Assembly: GCF_025148285.1 (NCBI RefSeq)
Contig: NZ_CP102268.1
Location: 4,061,501 to 4,125,500, forward strand
Source: Marvinbryantia formatexigens DSM 14469
GTDB taxonomy: Bacteria; Bacillota; Clostridia; Lachnospirales; Lachnospiraceae
Direction of reading: 5' to 3'
DNA length: 64,000 nt
Part shown: piece after piece, positions 27,619 through 34,944 of the stretch
How positions within the stretch are numbered: position 1 is the first letter of the stretch
How the letters are laid out: each line of letters starts with the position of its first letter
Notes under the pieces: generated by a model
Database searches by the model: none
What the model was told of the DNA's origin: nothing
Seen by the model: only the letters and a program-made list of their open reading frames with translations
Position numbers and translations under genes: made by a program

Positions 27619-28698
27619 ATGAAAAAAGTAATTTCTAAGGTTCTTGCAGCCGGTATGGCAGTTTCTATGACAGCGGCGCTCGGCGTGGCAGTAAATGCGG
27701 AGGATACCACATATAATATCGGTATCTGCCAGCTTGTACAGCATCCTGCACTGGATGCGGCTACACAGGGCTTTAAGGATGCGCTCACAGAGAAGCTTGG
27801 CGACCAGGTTGTGATTGATGAGCAGAACGCGTCCGGCGATTCCGCAAACTGCGCGACGATCGTAAACCAGTTTGTATCCAACAATGTAGACCTTATCATG
27901 GCGAACGCAACGGCGTCCCTGCAGGCGGCTGCTGCGGCAACAGGAGATATCCCGATTCTCGGAACCTCCATCACCGTATACAATGTAGCGCTGGACATTC
28001 CGGATGAGGAGTGGACAGGCTCCACCGGCACAAATATTTCCGGTACCTCAGACCTTGCACCGCTCGATGAGCAGGCGGCAATGTTCACGGAGCTGCTTCC
28101 GGATGCAAAGACCGTCGGTCTTCTGTACTGCTCCGCAGAGCCGAACTCCGTATACCAGGTAGATACTGTAAAGGCGGCTCTGGAGGAAGCGGGCGTTACC
28201 TGCAACGTATACACCTTTGCGGATTCCAATGATATCGCGTCCATCACGACGACAGCGGCGGCAGAGTGCGATGCGCTCTATGTTCCGACAGATAACACGG
28301 CGGCTTCCAACACAGAGATCATCAACAATATCTGCGAGCCGGCAGGCGTTCCGATCATCGCGGGCGAGGAAGGTATCTGTGAGGGCTGTGGTATTGCAAC
28401 TCTTTCCATCAGCTACTACGACATCGGCTACAAGACCGGTGAAATGGCTTATGAGATTCTGGTAAACGGCGCTGATGTCAGCACCATGCCGATTGAATTT
28501 GCTCCGCAGTTTGTAAAGAAATACGTTCCGGAAAGATGCGAAGCACTTGGCATCACAATTCCGGAAGGCTACGAAGCTATCGGAGCAGACGCTGAGGAAG
28601 AGACAGAAGCGGCGGAAGGTGAGACGGAAGCTGCAGAAGAAACAGAAGCGGCTGAAACAGAGGCTGTAGAAGAAACAGAAGCAGAAACAGAAGCATAA
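27619..28698 (+). CDS. ABC transporter substrate-binding protein (ABC_sub_bind family)
   Basis: A secreted solute-binding protein of the PF04392 type; some relatives bind tryptophan or tyrosine. A signal peptide is clear (MKKVISKVLAAGMAVSMTAA, cleavage probably after VNA), but it has no lipobox cysteine, unlike most Firmicutes binding proteins. The mature part shows YNIGICQLVQHPALDAATQG, EQNASGDSANC and DALYVPTDNTAAS. The last ~38 residues are an acidic low-complexity tail of Glu, Thr and Ala. Permease and ATPase genes follow. Ligand cannot be read. Confidence 0.88.
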   Translation: MKKVISKVLAAGMAVSMTAALGVAVNAEDTTYNIGICQLVQHPALDAATQGFKDALTEKLGDQVVIDEQNASGDSANCATIVNQFVSNNVDLIMANATASLQAAAAATGDIPILGTSITVYNVALDIPDEEWTGSTGTNISGTSDLAPLDEQAAMFTELLPDAKTVGLLYCSAEPNSVYQVDTVKAALEEAGVTCNVYTFADSNDIASITTTAAAECDALYVPTDNTAASNTEIINNICEPAGVPIIAGEEGICEGCGIATLSISYYDIGYKTGEMAYEILVNGADVSTMPIEFAPQFVKKYVPERCEALGITIPEGYEAIGADAEEETEAAEGETEAAEETEAAETEAVEETEAETEA

Positions 28699-28791
28699 AT
28701 ACGAAATAGTAAGGCAGTAAATCATTACAGCGGACTGTCGCGGACAGAGATGTCATGCGGCAGCCCGTCGTTTTGCGGTGGAGGAAAAGCT

Positions 28792-29718
28792 GTGAACATT
28801 GGAAATCTTTTTAATGCATTGCCAGGCGCCTGCGCCCAGGGGCTTATCTGGGGAATTATGGCAATCGGCGTATATATTACCTATAAAATCCTGGATCTGG
28901 CGGATTTAACTGTGGACGGCACCATGTGTACCGGCGGCGCAGTCTGTGTCATGATGCTGCTGAACGGATACTCCGTGCCGGTGGCGCTGGCATGTGCGTT
29001 CGGCGCGGGAATGCTTGCCGGGCTTGTGACGGGCATTTTTCATACGGCGATGGGAATCCCGGCGATCCTGTCCGGAATCCTGACGCAGCTTGGTCTGTAT
29101 TCCATCAATCTGCGCATTATGGGCGGAAGAGCGAATCAGGCAATCAGTGTGGATAAATATCCTCTGATCGCTTCTCTGCGCAATATCAAGGATGTGCCGT
29201 TTTATAAAAATACGATTTTTATCGTTATCATTTTTATCGTGGTTATTATTGCGCTGCTGTACTGGTTCTTCGGAACCGAGCTGGGATGCGCCATCCGCGC
29301 TACCGGTTCCAATCCGAATATGTCCCGTGCGCAGGGCATCAATACAGATCTGAGCAAAATCATCGGTCTGATGCTCTCCAACGGCATTGTGGCGCTCTCC
29401 AGCGGCCTGTACGCCCAGTACCAGGGCTTTGCGGACGTCAACATGGGACGCGGTGCAATCGTCATCGGTCTTGCCGCTGTAATTATCGGCCAGGTGGTGT
29501 TCGGCAGATTTGCGCATAACTTTGCCGGAAAGCTGATTGCGGTAGCGCTCGGCGCGATTATTTATTATCTTGTGCTGCAGGTGGTGCTCTGGCTCGGACT
29601 GAATTCCAACGATCTGAAGCTGCTTTCGGCGCTTGTGGTCGCAGTATTCCTTGCAATTCCGCATCTGAAAGGGAAATATTTCTCAAAGGCAAAAAAAGGA
29701 GGTGCCGGCCGTGCTTAA
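28792..29718 (+). CDS. ABC transporter permease (COG4120 type)
   Basis: A 308-residue polytopic membrane protein distantly related to branched-chain amino-acid permeases. The start is GTG 28792, 7 nt behind GGAGG; the in-frame ATG at 28750 lies upstream of that site. Visible motifs are IWGIMAIGVYITYKILD and LADLTVDGTMCTGGAV near the N-terminus and GTELGCAIRATGSNPNMSRA in the cytoplasmic loop that contacts the ATPase. It overlaps the ATPase gene by 8 nt. Confidence 0.9.
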   Translation: MNIGNLFNALPGACAQGLIWGIMAIGVYITYKILDLADLTVDGTMCTGGAVCVMMLLNGYSVPVALACAFGAGMLAGLVTGIFHTAMGIPAILSGILTQLGLYSINLRIMGGRANQAISVDKYPLIASLRNIKDVPFYKNTIFIVIIFIVVIIALLYWFFGTELGCAIRATGSNPNMSRAQGINTDLSKIIGLMLSNGIVALSSGLYAQYQGFADVNMGRGAIVIGLAAVIIGQVVFGRFAHNFAGKLIAVALGAIIYYLVLQVVLWLGLNSNDLKLLSALVVAVFLAIPHLKGKYFSKAKKGGAGRA

Positions 29719-30505
29719 ACTGATTGGAATAAAAAAGACCTTCAATCCGGGGACGGTCAACGAAAAGCAGGCGCTCTGCGGCGTTGACCTGGTATTAAAT
29801 GAGGGCGATTTCGTGACAGTCATCGGCGGAAACGGCGCCGGAAAATCCACCACTCTGAACGCCATTGCCGGCGTGTGGCCGGTGGATGAAGGCGAGATCA
29901 TTATCGACGGCATCAATGTAACGCGGCTTCCGGAATATAAGCGCGCGAAGTATCTCGGACGCGTGTTCCAGGATCCGATGACCGGAACGGCATCCAGTAT
30001 GCAGATTGAAGAAAATCTGGCGCTTGCCTCCCGGCGCGGGCTGCGGCGCACTCTGAAGAGCGGCATCAATGCGGCGGAGCGGGAGCGCTATAAGGAGAAG
30101 CTGAAGATTCTGGACCTCGGTCTGGAGGAGCGGCTTACCGAGAAGGTGGGACTTCTCTCCGGCGGACAGCGCCAGGCGCTGACGCTTCTGATGGCGACCT
30201 TGAAAAAACCGAAGCTTCTCCTTCTGGATGAGCACACGGCGGCGCTCGACCCGAAAACGGCGGCGAAGGTGCTGGAGGCGACCGACAAGATTATCGCCCG
30301 CGACAATCTGACCGCCATCATGATCACGCATAATATGAAGGACGCCATTGCACACGGCAACCGTCTGATTATGATGCACGAAGGAAAAATTATCTACGAT
30401 GTGGCGGGAGAGGAGAAAAAAAATCTCAAGGTTTCCGACCTTTTGCAGAAATTTGAACAGGCAAGCGGTGGCGAATTTGCAAACGACCGTATGATGCTTG
30501 CATAG
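29711..30505 (+). CDS. ABC transporter ATP-binding protein (COG1101 type)
   Basis: The ATPase of the importer. Walker A GGNGAGKSTTLNAI, signature LLSGGQRQALTLLMAT, Walker B LLLLDEHTAALDP and the H-loop MITHNMKDA are all present. I prefer GTG 29711 (8 nt behind GGAGG) to GTG 29702, which lies next to that site. The 264 residues are normal. A terminator follows. Confidence 0.92.
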   Translation: MLKLIGIKKTFNPGTVNEKQALCGVDLVLNEGDFVTVIGGNGAGKSTTLNAIAGVWPVDEGEIIIDGINVTRLPEYKRAKYLGRVFQDPMTGTASSMQIEENLALASRRGLRRTLKSGINAAERERYKEKLKILDLGLEERLTEKVGLLSGGQRQALTLLMATLKKPKLLLLDEHTAALDPKTAAKVLEATDKIIARDNLTAIMITHNMKDAIAHGNRLIMMHEGKIIYDVAGEEKKNLKVSDLLQKFEQASGGEFANDRMMLA

Positions 30506-30513
30506 CAGATGGA

Positions 30514-30548
30514 AAAGACAGAACTGTCGTCAGGCAATCTGTCTTTTT
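30514..30548 (+). terminator. Intrinsic terminator of the ABC operon
   Basis: AAAGACAGA pairs with TCTGTCTTT (30539-30547), followed by TTTG and a further T-run. Confidence 0.75.
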
Positions 30549-30574
30549 TGTTTTTTTAAAGTACAATTTCGTTG

Positions 30575-30603
30575 TTGAGATTTCCAGTTTAATATGCTAT
30601 ACT
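30575..30603 (+). promoter_or_regulatory. Sigma-A promoter of the CODH/ACS operon
   Basis: TTGAGA (30575-30580), 17-nt spacer, TATACT (30598-30603). It is the only clear promoter seen between the ABC operon and acsA. Confidence 0.75.
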
Positions 30604-30633
30604 ATCCCATAGTAGGGGATACTGCAATCCCCT
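30603..30633 (+). promoter_or_regulatory. Interleaved inverted repeats at the predicted CODH operon start site
   Basis: TATCCC (30603-30608) and GGGATA (30616-30621) form a 6-7-6 inverted repeat overlapping the -10 end and predicted +1. AGGGGAT (30614-30620) and ATCCCCT (30627-30633) form a second one sharing the middle half-site. This could be a repressor operator or alternative RNA hairpins; no regulator is known. Confidence 0.5.
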
Positions 30634-30675
30634 GTCAAAAAATTAACAATATCATAAGGAAAGGAGGCTATAGAA

Positions 30676-31104
30676 GTGCATATTGTAACGGACGAAAATG
30701 GCAATGTCTGTACACACACCCATACGCATGAGCACACGCATACCCATACGTATGAGCACTCTCATCCGCATGAGCATGAGCATGGCGCAGAGGAAAATCA
30801 TGAGCACAGCCATGAAGACGGACAGTGTCATCAGCACGGAGACCACTGCCACAGTCATGCGGGGGGAGAAGGCTGTCACGGATGCCAGGACGGCGGAGCA
30901 TCACCGGCGGACAAAAACGCCGCGCTTCTGCAGTATATGCTGGATCACAACACGCATCATGCGGCGGAGCTTGACCAGATGGCGGACAAGCTGGCGGCGG
31001 ACGGTCATGAGAAGGCTGCCGAACAGATCCGCAAAGCGGTGGATGAGTTCCAGAAAGGAAATCTCTATCTTGGTCTCGCGTTGTCCCTGGTAAAGGAAGC
31101 ATAA
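30676..31104 (+). CDS. His-rich putative nickel-binding protein (CooJ-like role)
   Basis: A 142-residue protein with GTG start 8 nt behind GGAGG. Residues 1-70 hold 21 histidines and five cysteines (12, 51, 58, 67, 70), mostly as HT, HE and HS alternations, clearly a metal-binding tail at the N-terminus. Residues ~75-142 are a helical domain (LLQYMLDHNTHHAAELDQMA) with further histidines. As first gene before cooT, cooC and CODH it probably buffers or delivers nickel. CooJ of Rhodospirillum has its His-rich region at the C-terminus, so this is an analogue or rearranged relative at best. No signal peptide. Zinc or cobalt binding is not excluded. Confidence 0.8.
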   Translation: MHIVTDENGNVCTHTHTHEHTHTHTYEHSHPHEHEHGAEENHEHSHEDGQCHQHGDHCHSHAGGEGCHGCQDGGASPADKNAALLQYMLDHNTHHAAELDQMADKLAADGHEKAAEQIRKAVDEFQKGNLYLGLALSLVKEA

Positions 31105-31118
31105 CGGAGGTGAACAAT

Positions 31119-31301
31119 ATGTGCCTTTCCACCGTTGTAAAAAAGAATCAGCCTGACTGTGTTCTTCTGGAATACGTCAGTAAAATTGAAGTAAATGGAA
31201 ATCTTATCACCCTGACAGACGTAATGGGCGAGCAGAAAACGGTAGAGGGAACCATCGCGATGGCGGACCTCACCGGCGGCAGAGTGGAAATCAACTGCTG
31301 A
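31119..31301 (+). CDS. cooT: CooT-family nickel-binding protein
   Basis: A 60-residue CooT-like protein. I chose ATG 31119, giving Met-Cys (MCLSTVVKKN); in characterised CooT the N-terminal Cys2 is the nickel ligand. The upstream in-frame GTG at 31110 overlaps the GGAGGTG Shine-Dalgarno and would bury that cysteine. The rest (VEGTIAMADLTGGRVEI) fits the small beta fold of the family. It lies between the His-rich gene and cooC, so nickel insertion into CODH, and perhaps ACS, is the likely role. Confidence 0.85.
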   Translation: MCLSTVVKKNQPDCVLLEYVSKIEVNGNLITLTDVMGEQKTVEGTIAMADLTGGRVEINC

Positions 31302-31354
31302 TATGCCCGGACATCTGCGTGTCAGGTAAAGGAAACAATAAGGAGCGCGAATTT

Positions 31355-32125
31355 ATGTCATTTACGATTGCAGTCGCCGGAAAAGGCGGCGTCGGAAAAA
31401 CCACATTATGCGGTCTGTTTATCCAGTATCTCTGTGAACAGGGAAAACGCCCGGTGCTGGCGGTGGATGCGGACGCAAACTCAAACCTGAATGAAGTCCT
31501 CGGCATCGACGTTGAAATGACGCTTGGCGATATCCGCGAGGAAATGTCCAAAGCGGAGGCTTCCGGAAATTCACAGATTCCGGTGGGGATGACGAAGGCG
31601 GATTACATGGAATTTATGTTCAGCCGCTGTCTGGCGGAGGAAGATGATTATGATATGCTGGTGATGGGGCGTTCGCAGGGAGCAGGCTGCTACTGCTATG
31701 TAAACGGACTTCTGCAGGCACAGCTTCAGAAGCTGGCGCCGAATTACCCGTATGTTGTCGTGGATAACGAGGCGGGCATGGAGCATATCAGCCGCGGCAT
31801 TCTGCCGAAGGTGGATATGATCCTGCTGGTGAGCGACTGCTCCAGGCGCGGCGTGCAGGCGGTCGGACGAATCGCGCAGCTCACAAAAGAGCTTGGTCTG
31901 AAACCGGAAACGATGGGACTGATCGTCAACCGTGCTCCGGAGGGAAGGCTGAATGAGGGCACGATGGAGGAAATCGAAAAGCAGGGGCTCACCCTGCTGG
32001 GCGTTGTGCCGCAGGACGCCGAGGTTTACGAATATGACTGTGCCGGCAGACCAATGGTAGATTTACCGGAAACCTCTCCGGTGAAGCAGGCGCTGCACAG
32101 TATCATAGATAAGTTAAAGATTTAA
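31355..32125 (+). CDS. cooC: CODH nickel-insertion ATPase CooC (first copy)
   Basis: A 256-residue MinD-type ATPase that loads nickel into the CODH C-cluster. Deviant Walker A GKGGVGKTT (residues 9-17), ADANSNLNEVLG switch region, and the nickel-binding Cys112-x-Cys114 (GAGCYCYVNG). The start ATG 31355 gives the family N-terminus MSFTIAVAGKGG; an ORF extension to 31319 is not needed. acsA follows after 28 nt. Confidence 0.93.
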   Translation: MSFTIAVAGKGGVGKTTLCGLFIQYLCEQGKRPVLAVDADANSNLNEVLGIDVEMTLGDIREEMSKAEASGNSQIPVGMTKADYMEFMFSRCLAEEDDYDMLVMGRSQGAGCYCYVNGLLQAQLQKLAPNYPYVVVDNEAGMEHISRGILPKVDMILLVSDCSRRGVQAVGRIAQLTKELGLKPETMGLIVNRAPEGRLNEGTMEEIEKQGLTLLGVVPQDAEVYEYDCAGRPMVDLPETSPVKQALHSIIDKLKI

Positions 32126-32153
32126 TATTATAACCCAGTCAAGGAGGATTATG

Positions 32154-34046
32154 ATGGGAGACTTTAAGCTGACAACAGTAGAAGAAATGGAAGCGGCTAC
32201 CGAAAAATTGCTGGAGACCGGCAAAAAAGTAGGCGCAGACGGATGGCAGTACCGTGTGAAAAACCAGACACCGCACTGTAAATTTGGCGAGACCGGTATC
32301 TGCTGTAAGATTTGCTCAATGGGTCCGTGCCGTATTACACCCAAGGCACCGAAGGGCATCTGCGGATGCGACGCTCACGGTATCGTAGCGCGTAACTACC
32401 TGAAATTTACGGCGGGCGGCTCTGCTACGCATTCTGACCACGGCCGTGAGATCTGCAACACGCTGTATCATGCGAAGCCGGAAGGTCCGTACAAGGTAAA
32501 AGACCCGGAGAAGCTGATTCGCATCGCGAAGGAATGGGGCGTGGAGACAGAAGGAAAGGATATCTATGATCTTGCCCATGAAGTGGCAATCCTTGGTCTC
32601 AGCGAGTATGGTAAGGTGTTCGGTCATCAGAATTTCCTGAAGAGAGCACCGCAGCACACACAGGAAATCTGGGAGAGAGAGGAGATCGCTCCGCGCGCGA
32701 TCGACCGCGAGGTATCCTGCTCCCTGCACATGACGCATATGGGATGTTCCTCAAAGCCGGAGGCGCTGATCCGTCAGTCCCTTCGTTCCGGTCTGTCCGA
32801 CGGATGGGGCGGTTCTATGGCGGGCACCGAGTTCTCGGACGTGCTCTTTGGAACGCCGAAGCCGGTTGACACCGAGGCAAACCTGGGCGTTATGAATAAG
32901 GATAATGTAAATATCGTTGTACACGGACATGACCCGTCACTTTCCGAAATGATCTGCGAATATGCGGATGATCCGGAAATGATTGCCTACGCAAAGAGCA
33001 AGGGCGCAAAGGGCATCACGGTTTCCGGTGTCTGCTGTACTTCCAACGAAGTGGCAATGCGCCGCGGAATCCCGATGGCAGGAAACTTCCTCCAGCAGGA
33101 GAACGTGGTGCTGACCGGTGCATGTGAAGCAATCGTGGTAGATGTACAGTGTATCTTCCCGGCGCTTGGTCCGTTAAGCAAATGCTTCCACACCAAATTT
33201 GTGACGACCTCTCCGATCGCACAGATGCCGGATTCTGAGTTTATTCGTTTCCATGCGGATACCGCTGCAGAGAACGCAAAGGCAATCGTAAAGATGGCAA
33301 TCGATAACTTTGAAAACAGAAATCCGGATCTTGTATATATCCCGGATATGAAGCAGAAGGCTACAGTAGGCTACTCTGTGGAGGCAATCGTAAAGACGCT
33401 GGACGGCGTTACCAACTCCCAGGTAGATGAAACAGGTACCACAAAGCCGCTCATCGAGTGCATCACCTCCGGTGTTATCCGCGGTGCAGTTGCGATGGTT
33501 GGCTGCAACAACCCGAAGATCCGTCCGGACTATGCGCACATCGAGCTGATGAAGAAGCTGATCGCAAACGATATTATCGTGGTGGCATCCGGATGTTCCG
33601 CACAGGCTGCAGCAAAGGCAGGTCTGATGGATAAGGAAGCGAAGAACCTCTGCGGCGCCGGTCTGAAGAGAGTCTGTGAGCTGGCAGATATTCCGCCGGT
33701 ACTTCATATGGGTTCCTGTGTGGATATCAGCCGTATGATGATTCTTGTTTCAGAGCTGGCAAAGGATTCCGGACTGAACATTTCCCAGCTTCCGGTAGTG
33801 GGGTGCGCTCCGGAATGGATGTCCGAAAAAGCGGTTTCCATCGGAAACTACGTAGTAGCAACCGGTATCGATACCTTCCTTGGCGTAGACCCGTATGTAT
33901 CCGGTTCCGACCAGGTAAGCAAGCTGCTGACAGAAGGCTTAAGAGACTGGGTAGAGGCTGCTTATACAGTGGAAAAGGACATCGAAAAGCTGGTTGACCT
34001 GATGATTGAGAGAATCGAAGAGAAACGTACAGCTATTGGCATCTAA
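32154..34046 (+). CDS. acsA: Carbon monoxide dehydrogenase catalytic subunit (AcsA/CooS)
   Basis: Reduces CO2 to CO at a Ni-Fe-S C-cluster and supplies CO to acetyl-CoA synthase. Of two adjacent ATGs I took 32154 (6 nt behind GGAGG). The 630 residues match the family. The N-terminal cysteine set for clusters D and B is visible (Cys50, 51, 54, 59, 70; GICCKICSMGPCR). C-cluster ligands are HGHD (257-260), GVCCTSNE (Cys294/295), GACEAIVVD, VGCNNPK, SGCSAQAAAKAG and MGSCVDISR. It lies between two cooC genes and before acsB. Confidence 0.98.
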   Translation: MGDFKLTTVEEMEAATEKLLETGKKVGADGWQYRVKNQTPHCKFGETGICCKICSMGPCRITPKAPKGICGCDAHGIVARNYLKFTAGGSATHSDHGREICNTLYHAKPEGPYKVKDPEKLIRIAKEWGVETEGKDIYDLAHEVAILGLSEYGKVFGHQNFLKRAPQHTQEIWEREEIAPRAIDREVSCSLHMTHMGCSSKPEALIRQSLRSGLSDGWGGSMAGTEFSDVLFGTPKPVDTEANLGVMNKDNVNIVVHGHDPSLSEMICEYADDPEMIAYAKSKGAKGITVSGVCCTSNEVAMRRGIPMAGNFLQQENVVLTGACEAIVVDVQCIFPALGPLSKCFHTKFVTTSPIAQMPDSEFIRFHADTAAENAKAIVKMAIDNFENRNPDLVYIPDMKQKATVGYSVEAIVKTLDGVTNSQVDETGTTKPLIECITSGVIRGAVAMVGCNNPKIRPDYAHIELMKKLIANDIIVVASGCSAQAAAKAGLMDKEAKNLCGAGLKRVCELADIPPVLHMGSCVDISRMMILVSELAKDSGLNISQLPVVGCAPEWMSEKAVSIGNYVVATGIDTFLGVDPYVSGSDQVSKLLTEGLRDWVEAAYTVEKDIEKLVDLMIERIEEKRTAIGI

Positions 34047-34073
34047 AATCATACATAAGGTGGATGAGACACT

Positions 34074-34850
34074 ATGAAAATTGCAGTGACCGGTAAAGGC
34101 GGCGTTGGTAAAACAACGTTTGCCGCTACCCTTGCAAGATTATATGCAGAAGAAGGGAGACCTGTCCTGGCGGCGGATGTGGATCCGGACGCGAATCTGG
34201 GGCTTGCGCTTGGCTTCTCGGAGGAGGAGCTGGAGAAAATCGTTCCGATTACCAAAATGCGCAAGCTCATCGAGGAGCGTACTGGGGCAAACGAGGACAA
34301 TACCTTTTACCGCATCAACCCGAAGGTGAGTGATATCCCGGATACCTATGGAAAGGTGTGCAACGGCGTGAAGCTGCTCGTGCTGGGCACCGTGGATACA
34401 GCCGGAAGCGGCTGTGTGTGCCCGGAGCATGTCATGCTGAAGCGCATCATCAATAATCTCGTGCTCCACAGGGAGGACGTTGTGATTCTGGATATGGAGG
34501 CGGGTCTTGAGCATCTCGGACGCGGCACGACATCCGGCATGGACCAGTTTGTCGTTGTCATCGAACCGGGCGCCAGGAGCATCCAGACCTATGCCAATGT
34601 CAAACGTCTCGCGACGGAGCTTGGGGTTAAGCAGGTACGGGTGGTCGCAAACAAGGTGCGTGATGAGAAGGATGAGGAATTTATCCGCGCAAGGATTCCG
34701 GCGGAGGATCTGCTGGGCTTTGTCCATTACAGCACGGAAGTGATCGATGCGGACCGCAGCGGCGCTTCTCCCTATGATTTCAGCAAATCTGCAGTGGAAG
34801 AAATCCGGAAGATTAAAGAAATAATCGACCGGACGGCAGAACAGCCGTAA
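34074..34850 (+). CDS. cooC: CooC-type nickel-insertion ATPase (second copy)
   Basis: A 258-residue second CooC/AcsF-type ATPase. Deviant Walker A TGKGGVGKTTFAATLA, DVDPDANLG, and a CxC metal site (GSGCVCPEH). It differs clearly from the copy at 31355. Its place between acsA and acsB suggests it is AcsF-like, loading nickel into the acetyl-CoA synthase A-cluster, while the first copy serves CODH; the reverse cannot be excluded. Confidence 0.92.
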   Translation: MKIAVTGKGGVGKTTFAATLARLYAEEGRPVLAADVDPDANLGLALGFSEEELEKIVPITKMRKLIEERTGANEDNTFYRINPKVSDIPDTYGKVCNGVKLLVLGTVDTAGSGCVCPEHVMLKRIINNLVLHREDVVILDMEAGLEHLGRGTTSGMDQFVVVIEPGARSIQTYANVKRLATELGVKQVRVVANKVRDEKDEEFIRARIPAEDLLGFVHYSTEVIDADRSGASPYDFSKSAVEEIRKIKEIIDRTAEQP

Positions 34851-34944
34851 TCCGGCAGACAGACTGGTGTTCCTGAAAACCGGACAGACATTAAGATGTG
34901 ATGATTCTTTATTTAAAGTGAAACGATGAATGGAGGAAATTACG

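Noticed and set aside
30603-30633. NikR operator for nickel control of CODH
   Set aside because: The half-sites and spacing do not match the long-spaced NikR palindrome, so only an unnamed operator is proposed.
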